A stretch of 64,000 bases of DNA from NCBI GenBank assembly GCA_013112635.1, contig JABFGF010000001.1, positions 1,116,001 to 1,180,000 of the forward strand. Direction: 5' to 3'. Made by a program: the position numbers and the translations under genes. The DNA comes from Calditrichota bacterium (GTDB taxonomy: Bacteria > Calditrichota > Calditrichia > Calditrichales > J004). The notes under the pieces were generated by a model. It was not told where the DNA came from. It did not search any database and saw nothing but the letters and a program-made list of their open reading frames with translations. Of the stretch, positions 43,025 through 53,600 are shown piece by piece. Position 1 is the first letter of the stretch, and each line of letters starts with the position of its first letter.

Positions 43025-44596
43025 TTATTTAATTTTCAGCATCCTTTTAGTAATCACAACTTTCTCTTCACTTTGCAAGCCTGATATTTCTATTCTGTAA
43101 AAGAATACTCCGCTGGATGTCTGGTCTCCAAAATTATTTGTACCATCCCATAAGCTTTTATATGTCCCATTTTTAAAATATGTATTTTCTAATGTCTTTA
43201 TTTTCTGGCCTAGCAAATCGTAAATACTTAAAATTACATGAGAGTGTTCTTGAACAGTAAACTCAATTGTTGTGGAAGGATTAAAAGGGTTTGGATAATT
43301 TTTTAATAATTGATAGGAATCCCTGGTTATGGCCTTATCATTTATATGAGTTACATTTCCAAAAGAAAAGTTTTGCTTATTACTCCAGGGGCCATCACCC
43401 TGATCGTTTAAGCCCATTACTCGCCAATAATATTTTTTATTATCCTCAAATAAGTCAATCACAACAAACTCTGTGTCGATGAGTGTACTATCAAAAATTA
43501 CATCTACAAAATGATTGTCATGTGCAATTTGCAGCAAATAGTTTTCTGCTCCATAGACGTTTGACCATCTAAAATTTAGATTTTGTAAGTCTAAATAATT
43601 TAAAGAATCTACTGGTGAAATAAGTCCTGGAGGTGTTTGAGGTGCTGCTTTCGAAGTTGTAAACTTCCATTTCTTAGACCATAGACTTTTTTCTGTACCA
43701 CGCTCTGCCTGAACATGCCAATACAAAGTCTCATTAAAATGAAGCAGGCTTGTTGAATACTGTGTTTCTACTACTGATGCAGACTCAACAACATTATTAA
43801 ATGAACTGTCCGTTGCTATCTCAAAAACATAGCCTTCTGCTCCAATTACCGATTGCCAAACAAAATCAATGCTAATTGGAGATAAATCAGTTGTTACATT
43901 TTCCGGTGATTGAAGATTTACTTGATCGAGGCTTGCTTGTTTTGTTTTAAACTGTGTTACTTCAGACCAATCACTTTCCCCAAAATCATTAGAATATTTA
44001 ACACGCCAAAAATAATCAGAATCTTGATCCAGGTCTTTTAACACTGTCGTTTTTGCATTTTCAATATTTTCTCCAAAAACAACATTCGTAAATTGAGCGT
44101 CCGTACTAACCTGAACTAAATAATAATTATTGCCCTCTTCCACCGTGGGATCAAGAAGCAGCTCCCATTCTAATTCTAAATTCAAATACTCCTCATCAAT
44201 ACTTCCATCTAGCGGTGAGTAATTTTCAGCTTGTTCAAACTTGGAAATAAATGTGTTTGTTTCTGACCACTCACCAAATTCCTGTTCGCCACTCTCATTT
44301 TCTTTACCGGCCCTAACTTTCCAATAAAAATTCCAATTACTAAAAAGCCCATTCACTTCTTTTGAAAAACCATAAACAATTTCTTCATGGACCAATGTTG
44401 TAAAATCGGAATGGTCATCAATATATATTTCATAAAACTCAGCACTGTCAACCGGGCTCCATTCAAAATAAGCAGAGTCTACTGAATTATTTTGCGAATT
44501 ATTAACCGGTAATAATAGAGATGTTGTTCCCATCTGGGCATATAAAATTGAAGTAAAAAGAATATACCAAGACATAATTGTTTTAAAATATTTCAT
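43025..44596 (-). CDS. Secreted fibronectin type III-like repeat protein with T9SS tail
   Basis: From the ATG at 44596 (MKYFKTIMSW) it is 523 aa with a signal peptide ending LYAQ. Four repeats of about 100 residues follow the Fn3 scheme: P.NNSQNNSVDSAYFEWSPVDSAEFYEIYIDDHSDF, ...YYLVQVSTDAQFTN, ...YVFEIATDSSFNNVVES, ...YLLQIAHDNHFVDV, each ending in Y.WRV. The T9SS tail is LLKNYPNPFNPSTTIEFTV to KRMLKIK. The ribosome site TACGGGGGTACACAA is shared with the giant gene upstream (TACGGGGGTACGTC). A terminator at 44642 separates the two genes, so its own promoter or read-through must supply transcription. Confidence 0.88.
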   Translation of the reverse strand: MKYFKTIMSWYILFTSILYAQMGTTSLLLPVNNSQNNSVDSAYFEWSPVDSAEFYEIYIDDHSDFTTLVHEEIVYGFSKEVNGLFSNWNFYWKVRAGKENESGEQEFGEWSETNTFISKFEQAENYSPLDGSIDEEYLNLELEWELLLDPTVEEGNNYYLVQVSTDAQFTNVVFGENIENAKTTVLKDLDQDSDYFWRVKYSNDFGESDWSEVTQFKTKQASLDQVNLQSPENVTTDLSPISIDFVWQSVIGAEGYVFEIATDSSFNNVVESASVVETQYSTSLLHFNETLYWHVQAERGTEKSLWSKKWKFTTSKAAPQTPPGLISPVDSLNYLDLQNLNFRWSNVYGAENYLLQIAHDNHFVDVIFDSTLIDTEFVVIDLFEDNKKYYWRVMGLNDQGDGPWSNKQNFSFGNVTHINDKAITRDSYQLLKNYPNPFNPSTTIEFTVQEHSHVILSIYDLLGQKIKTLENTYFKNGTYKSLWDGTNNFGDQTSSGVFFYRIEISGLQSEEKVVITKRMLKIK

Positions 44597-44641
44597 TTGT
44601 GTACCCCCGTACATTTAACATTTTCAATATCTAAAAATTAA

Positions 44642-44673
44642 AGCCCGGTTCATTTAGATTTGTTAACCGGGCT
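44642..44673 (-). terminator. Intrinsic terminator after the 3938-aa surface protein
   Basis: AGCCCGGTT and AACCGGGCT form a 9-bp stem with a 14-nt loop, directly after the giant gene and followed by TTAATTTTT on the minus strand. Confidence 0.78.
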
Positions 44674-44680
44674 CTTGAGA

Positions 44681-47600
44681 TTATTTGAGATAAACAAGTT
44701 TTTTTACAATGTGGGCATTTTTACTTTGCAGCACATAAAAGTAAATACCAGATGCAGATGTAACACCAAGCTCGTTTCTTCCATCCCATTTTAAAGTATA
44801 AAAACCTAAATCAAACTTTTCGTTTGCAAGAGTTTTTACTTTTTGTCCCAGGCTGTTGTATATACTGATTTCTATTTCAGCGCTTTTGGGAACAGTAAAC
44901 TGAATAGTTGTTTCACCATTGAATGGATTAGGATAGTTCTGGCTAAGTTCTATTTTCTTAGGTAACAAAGCGGTAACAGTTATTTTCCCTTCAACCTGGT
45001 AAACACCGCTATAAGAAACTGATGTCAAGGTATATTCATAACTCACACCAGGTTTTATTTTAGTATCCACATAACTGTAGTTTGTCTGAGAGGAAACCGT
45101 TCCCATCCCATCAATCTCGGTAACTACAATCTCATTTTCGGTATCAATATTCGTGCGGGAAATTATCCATTTAAGATTGTTCAATTCACTTTCACTACTC
45201 CACGCAATCTGAATTCCTTCTTTTGCTGCTACAACATTATAAGAAGCAAGTTCAACAGGTAACGATTGGTCTTCAGTATCATTTGATAAATACCATGATC
45301 CGGAAATATTGGAAGTAATATTTGAATATGATATCCAGTTTTCAGAAGAATTGTTAGAAGTGTTGTAAGGTCCAAGGTTTTGACTTCCTGTATCAACCCA
45401 TAAATAAGGTGCTGAATCATTTTCACCACTTGGTACTTCATCATTGGAGTTATTTGTACCATCTGAATAATATGCTTTTATATCAAGGTCATAACCTGTT
45501 GCGCCAACCGGAACGGTTGAAACATTATAATAGCGTTCATAGGCATTATAATTCACATAGCTGCTGTCAATAAGCTCAACTGAAATCGAGGTTAAGTTAC
45601 CAAGAGTATTAACAGTTATTTCCACAGCATTGTTAAAAGTATATGTATTACCTGCTGAAACATTCTGACTTTCATTAAATAACCACCTAACATTACCAGG
45701 AGTGGTTGCACCATTATCACTTTCGTATCGGGCACCTGCTAATGTTCCATCATAATTATTAAAAGTCATGCTGCCTGTTCCATCATAATTAATATTATTT
45801 GTCGGTGCAGACCCTCCACCATTAAAAATAACCGAGTTTACATTTCCTAAAACCTGGTTGTTTGAAATTCTCAGATAGCTGTTTTCAGTTCCATTTTCAA
45901 AAACACATCCTTCCAGCTTATTGCTTGTGTTAATAGTTGCTCCGCTTTTTACGTTAACACCTGATCCATTTGTATAAGCAAACTTAGCATACTTTGCATT
46001 TAATGTAGATCCACTATTTACAATAATTGGATAATAACCTGATGATCCATAGCGTGTTATTTCAGCAAGTGAAGATGAATTTGTGCCTATGGCTTTCAAC
46101 TCTCCCCCGCTTTCAACACTTATACCGCTGGACCCACCTTTTACTTTTACGATGGCATCTGTGTTAACATCTAATACACCCTGTATCGAGATTTGATTTG
46201 AGGTTCCATTTCCGGCTGATATTTCTTTTGCATTTGTGTAAAATGTACCGGCTGTAATCAGTAAATCATTCAGAATGCGCACATTATCCAAGGCATAAAT
46301 CCCGCCTCCCGAGGTATTGATTGTGAGATTGTATAAATCGGAACCATTGGTTTGCAAAGTATCTGTTTCGCTGCCAAGAAATGTCAACGTTCCAGTGCCA
46401 CTATCAAAAAGCCCGCTGCTGTTTAGAAAATTACCATCGGTAAAAACATTGTGGTTACCAAAAACCAGACTACCGGAAATTATACTGACGTCTTTTTCAA
46501 TTCGGGTATCAGTATCAGTTATTGAAACCTGGGCTGTAGCGCCTTTATTTATAAGTAAATTGTAAAACCTTTTCCCTGATCCTGTTCCACCGGAAGATAA
46601 GTTTTGAACATTGTTTCCCTGGAAAATAACTGTTGAGTTTCCATGAGAAAAAGTCCCGCTGTTTGACCAATCTCCGGAAAGCAAAACTGTATCAAGATTT
46701 GAGTTTACAGTAAATGATGCCCCGGACGCTATCTCAAAATTACCGGAAACTGTTAAATTATTTCCGCTATTAAGTGTTAAGCTTCCGCTACTAATGGTTA
46801 AGGTTTTACAAGAAGCATCGCTACTGCTTATAGTTGGCAAATTACTCTTCGTAGTAATAATAACTTTTTCAGAATCTGCCGGTACAGCTTGAGGTGACCA
46901 GTTATTTGCTGTATGCCAGTCTGAACTAACTGTTCCTGCCCATGTACGTGTTACAGTTGTATATGCCCAGGTTATTTTAGAGTCCGGATCATATTCGTAA
47001 GCAGAGCCTTCAAAACTTCCGGAAGCATCTTCAAAATTGTAACTGCCAGTACAATTAGTTGCATAAACATTGTATGAGGTTCCTCCTGGATTTGATGGAA
47101 ATTGAACATCACTAATTTTATTTGCGCCTGTCAAAGTTTGAGAATTACTATTAAGATTTAAAAATTTACCATTTGTTACGCCATTGCTAAAAGTCCCGTT
47201 GCTGAAATTATTTGTAAGATCAATCGTAGCGCCATTTACATAAATCCCATTTTGGTTCATGTACTCAAACAAATAATGCTGCGCTGAAATCCCTGCCCCA
47301 CTTTGAACTTCAAAACTATAACTTCCTGTTGCTGAACTTCTGCCAACCCGTGCAATATTGCCGGCTGTACCAACTACATTTATGTGACCGCCGCTTGCAA
47401 CTGTTAATGAAGCTGTATTATAAAGCCTAAGTTGGGCACCGGCATCAACATCTAATAAACCATTTACAATCACCTGATCGCTTCCATTTCCGGCATCAAG
47501 TATCTGGCCATTCAGGTCCAAAGTATCGGTAGCATTGATTGTTAAATCTTCAGTCAATGTCATTTTATCTATCAAACTGTAACTGGATGAAGTACCATCG

Positions 47601-50600
47601 AAAACGACATTATAAAAAGAAGAATTATTTGATTGGATTGTTTTTGACGCAGTGCTTGCATCAAAATGCACTTTAGAGTTGCTGGCAGTAAAAGTACCGC
47701 CGGAGTTTGTCCAATTTCCTGTTACATAAATATTGCGGTTTCCGCTGGCATTTAATGTGCCGGATTGAATAGTCAAATCATTATTTACATAAATATCTTC
47801 AACACCGCTAAAAGTACACGAACCTGCTGTTTTGTTTATAACAAGGTTATAAAACTCTTTTCCCGTACCACTTCCCGGGGCCAGTAAGTATTGTGTTGTC
47901 ACACTTCCATTCATGGTTAAAGTATTTTGAACACCTGCCCCGTTTGCAAGCAGATATCCATAATTATAATACCTGTCGCCTACAGTAATATTGTAGTTAT
48001 TTGCAGAAACATCTAAAGTATCTCCTGCGGAAACGGTTAAACGACCGGCTACAATCACATCGCTGTTTTCGAGAACACGACGGCCAGTATTTTCACTTTG
48101 GTGTGAAATTTCCAACCAACCATAACTTATTGTATCATTGTCGGCTTCTTTTGTCCGTACAGTTTGAGTCATATTACCATCGTAACGAACATAACTGTCT
48201 GTTGCCAGGCTTATAGTGCTAAAGTTTGATGGAAAATTATCAGCACCACGTACATATAAACGAACAGCGCTTTGAAGTGTAAAAGTATCACTACCTCCTG
48301 TTCCATCTATTGTATAGGTTTGCTGGTTCAGACTGGTTACTCCATTATTTACACGCAGTTCACCGGTAACATTGATATTTACATAAAGAGTTTTACCATT
48401 ATTGCCACCAAAATAAATATTGTTAAATGTAGGTGTGGAATTTCCACTGATTGACTGGGCTCCGTTTCTGTCAAAAGTAATAGTACCGGTTCCGCCTGTA
48501 AAAGAACCATTGTTTGTAAAATTAATTTCAAGTGTAACAATTGCATTTCCACCATTTACCGTTGCGCCGGAATTGATAGTTATGCTCCCGTTTACATCAA
48601 TAGAACCACTCAATGTTTTTGTACCGGTACCTGAAAATTCAATATTATAAAAGTCATTTGTACCGGAACCACTTACCGATTGTGCAGAATTACTATTAAA
48701 TTCAACAGTACCGGCTCTATATGTAAATGTACCGGAATTAGCCCAGGCACCGCCCACAAAAACTGTACGGTTTGATGAGCTGACATCAAGTGAAGAACCA
48801 CTATCAATTGTGATGTTTTTGTTTACTTGTAAATTCTGTGCTGAGAGTACCACAGAGGAATTTCCGGTAATAACAAGGTTATTAAAGCGTTTTGTACTGG
48901 ATGTTCCACCTGAGTTGAGACTTTGATCCACGCCGTTAAAAATAAATGTACCGGTTGAAGGATTTAAAACACCGTTGTTTTCATAATCCCCCGCCACAGT
49001 AATTGTATCTGTGCCAAAGGAGGTTAAAGTACCATAGATGCTGAGATCGCCGCTAATGGTTAAATCTTTCGAATTCCCAAGCTGAACCAATCCGCCTGAT
49101 TCTATTCGCATGGTAGCACATGCTGCATCATTATTACTTATTAAAGGATCAGTTGTTACATTGGGGATAAGAACATTATCTGTAGATGTTGGGACAGAGT
49201 TACTGCTCCAGTTACCTGCCGTATGCCAGTCACTGCTTACATCACCTTCCCAGGTATTATCTGTTGTTACGGAAGACCATGCAATTCGGTCAAAAGGATC
49301 ATTTTCATAGGTAGAATCACTAAAAATACCAGATGCATTAAAGAATAGAATATTTCCGGCATCATTTGGCTTCTTAACATTTTCGCCAGCACCCAGGCTT
49401 GTTGAAAAGTCCACGCTGTCAATTTGCAAATCCTGATTATTATTAATATAAAGAAAACGCCCGCCGGAAACACCATTTGTAAAAACACCATTACTCAGGT
49501 CTTCAGTCGTATCTGCACCAGCTCCGGCAAGTTGACCACCATCAATTTTTATCCCTGCTGTATCCATGTAAGAAAACTGATAATGACGAGCATATAATCT
49601 GCCATTTGTTCCAACATTGAAAGTATATCCCGAACTACCATGATACGTAACTTCGGCTATATTATTTTCAGTTCCGACTACTTTTAGTGTGCTAGTATTT
49701 CCAACACTGGATACATTTACAGTATTGCCGCGTCTTACTTTTAACTGCCCATTTGTTCCCACTTCAAAATTGGCATTGCCATTTGAAGCTGATATATTGA
49801 ATACATCACCAGAATTGTTTGTTGCTCCAAACTGAAATTCTTTTCCATTAAGTAGAACTGTACCCTGCCTTAAATCATAACTGTTATCAACCCGAATATT
49901 ATCCAGGTGAATCAGAGTATCTGAATTGTCAGCTACAAAATCATAAAACTGGTTTGGATAAGAAACCGTATAACCGGTTTGAATTGTATCTTTGGATGTA
50001 TTGTTGAATGTAACACGGCTATCACCAGAAAGATAGCGTAAAGCCTGAGAGTTAAGCCACGATCCTGTTACTGTAATATTATAACCATCGGAGCGGAAAT
50101 AACCGGTTGAGCTGCCTTCTAGCAGAACAGCATTATCCACCTGCATATGCCCTCTTAAATAAACACTTCCGGTAGTTTTATTTGCTTTAAAATTGTAGAA
50201 GTGTTTTCCGGCTGCGGTACCGTTCGTGTACACATATTGAGTTGCAGTCCCCGTAAACTCTACAGTACCCTGTTGTGGTGTAAATGTACCGGAGTTTGTG
50301 AAATCACCCAAAATGGTCAAAGCATAATTACTCGCAGAAACATCTAAAGTAACGCCGCTGCTAATTATAAGATCATCATTTACAGAAATTGGGCCACCAA
50401 GTGTTTTCGTGCCGCTTCCGCCAAAAGTAACATCATAAAAATCTGCACTTCCTAATCCGGTTATCGTTTGGTCAGCTCCTCCAAAAACAACTGTGGCTGT
50501 ACCAGTCATTGTCCCTGATCCGGAAGAATTCCAATTGCCGTTTACAGTTAATGTACGCGTATTGTATAACGCACCGGATGTAAAAGTAACGTTGCTGTCA

Positions 50601-53600
50601 ACCTGTACATCATAGGTATTTATTCTTAGTTCACTATCAACGGGTTTATTAATAATAAGATGGTGAAATTTCTTTGCAGCCGTAGTACCGTAACTGTAAA
50701 GTAACTGATCTTCACTACCATCAAAAGTAACCGTATTATTATAAAGATTTGTTGTACCAAGGTTATACCAGTTTTCACCAACATTTATATCATAATTATT
50801 TGCGACGTCAACATCCACAACTGTAGAACCATAAATATAAAAGCGCCCGCGAAGGTTTAAATCACCATCAAGCGTTTTTGTATCATAACGGAAATAAATA
50901 TCGCCATATTGGATTTGATCGCTGTCTGAATCTTGAGTCCTGATGTTCTGGGCAAGATTTCCATCAAAACGAACTATGCTGTTAATGGCCAGGTTAACTG
51001 TTTCAAAACCGGTTGGGAAATTATCTGCACCACGAACATATAAAGTAACATCCGAACTTACATTTAAAGTATTGCTGACACCAGAACCATCCAATGTATA
51101 TGTCTGAAGGTTTAGGTAGCTAATACCCGAATTAAGAGTTAAATCACCACTAACAGTAATATCATCTGTTAATATTTTTGCCCCTGTTCCACCAAACACT
51201 AAATTTGGAAAAGTATCGCCGGAGCTATTTGGATAAATATATTGAGTGCCATCCCGGTCAAATGTTACAGTATTTCCTGTACCTGCTGTAAAAGTACCTC
51301 CCTGATTATTATCCCAGTAAAGACCAACATTCATATCTTGAGAATTAAGATCAAATGTAACGCCATTTGCTACATACAAACTGCTGTTTACATCGATTGC
51401 AGCATTGGCTGTTTTTGTACCACTGTTTTGAAGATACAAATAGCCATATTCAATTATGTCACCATCGGCATCGGAACCTACAACTGTTTGAGCACCACCA
51501 AAATTGTAGCGCACATACGTATCAACTGAAATTGAAAAGCTTTCAAATCCCGAAGGAAAGTTTGCAGTTCCTTCAACATAAAGAGTTGCTGCATCACCTA
51601 AACTAAACAAGTTACCACCACCAACACCTGTAATTGAATTAGCATTCATATCCATAGTGCAGGAATTGATCGAGATACTGCCATTTACATTAAAGCTTGA
51701 GCTAACAGTTTTTGTACCACTGTTTTCAAAGGTGACATTGTTAAACGAGGTAGTCGAAGATCCACTTATAGTCTGATTAACCCCATTAAAAACAACATTG
51801 CCACTTTGTGGTGTAAAAGTTCCGCTGTTGGTCCAGTTTCCATAAACTGTAATTCCATAATTGCTTGCAGATACATCAAGAGCACTGCTGCTGTTTATTG
51901 TAAAATTATTGGTAACATCGATAGCGCGGGCCAGTGAAATTCCTGCTGCATTAATTGTGAGATTATAAAAATCATCTAATCCCGCCCCAGTGATTGAAGA
52001 ACTTGCGCCAGACATTGTAACTGTTCCCTGCTGATATGTAAAAGCAGCTGTATCTGCCTTTAACCAATTACCCAAAACTTCGACAGCGTAATTTCCACTG
52101 CCCACATCAAATGTACCGTCAACAATTGAAAAGTTATTATCAATTTTAACAGCTTCAGCAAGAACAGCTTTGCCACCCGTTTTTTCTATGCTAAAATCAT
52201 AAAATGTTTTACCAGCTCCGGTACCTCCGGAAATAATATTCTGGTCACTTGTTCCTTTTAAAATAATTGCACCCTGGCTATTAGTTGTAAAAGTACCTGT
52301 ATTTGACCAGTTTCCTTCAGCGTAAAGTGTATCTGCCGCATTAGAGAAAACAAACGTTCCGGCAATATTCACATCACCTGTTACATAGAGTTTCCCGGCA
52401 TTTGAACCATCGCCAAGAGTCAGCGTTGCACCGCTTTCAATTGTTAAATGAAATGTGCTGTCACCCGTGGAAGTAATAAGCGGGTTATTTGGCATTCCGG
52501 ATGGAATTGTTACACGGTTTACGGCTGTTGGGACGGTGTTTGGTGTCCAGTTATCCGGATCATCCCAATCTGTGGATTCAGAACCATCCCATGTGCGAAG
52601 GACCGAACTATATGTCCACGCTATTAAAGCATTTGTGTCGTCATCATTACTCTCACCATTAAAAGCACCAAATGCGTCAACAAAAGTCAAACTGCCCTGG
52701 TTTAGTGATTTCATGACATTTGAAGCGCCACCACCGGGATCACTAGGAAAAGAGGTTCCTGAAATAGTACTCAATGTCTGATTATTATCAACGCGTAAAA
52801 AAGTACCTCCGCTTGTACCATTTGTAAAAGTACCATTAGAAAAATCATTTGTAGAATTTATTGTAGCACCGTCATGAACGTAAATTCCATCTGAGTCCAT
52901 TGATTCAAATGTGTAATACTGTGCTCCAATACTTGCCCCACTTAATATATCAAAACTATAGGTTCCGCTACCCTGGTTTGTAACAGTTGCAGGATTGCCA
53001 TCAGCGCCTAAAACTTTTATATGGCCTCCGCTATTTGCAACCAAAACTGAACCAGATGCCAAACGCAAACGTGATCCTGCATCAACGACTAATGAATCAC
53101 TCACAGAGAGGCTATCACCTGATCCATTCCCCATCAATAAATCATTACCGTTTAAATGAAGCCCGCCATTTGTAATAGTTAAATCGCTATTAACAGCCAT
53201 TTGATCTTGTATTGAATATGTAACCCCGCTGGCGTTAAAAACTATATTATTGAATGTTTCGCTATTGCTTGAAATAGTTTCGGATGTTCCACTGCCAGCG
53301 CCATCAAAAGTTACTGTACCACTGTTTTGTTGAAATTCACCCTCACTCTCAATTGTCCATGATCCACCAACTGTTATGGAATAATCATTGCTAGTAACAT
53401 CCAGATCACCTTTTGTGACAGTTAAATCATTAAGAACAACCAAATTATCCTGTAGATCTAAATCGTAGTTTTCATTGTAGGCTTTTAAAGTTAGGTTATA
53501 CAAATCTGAGCCATTTGTTGTTAAGCGGATTGGATTCCAGCCAGCATACTCATCAAATTCCAGAGTTGATGAATTACAAGTAAATGTTCCGCCATTTACA

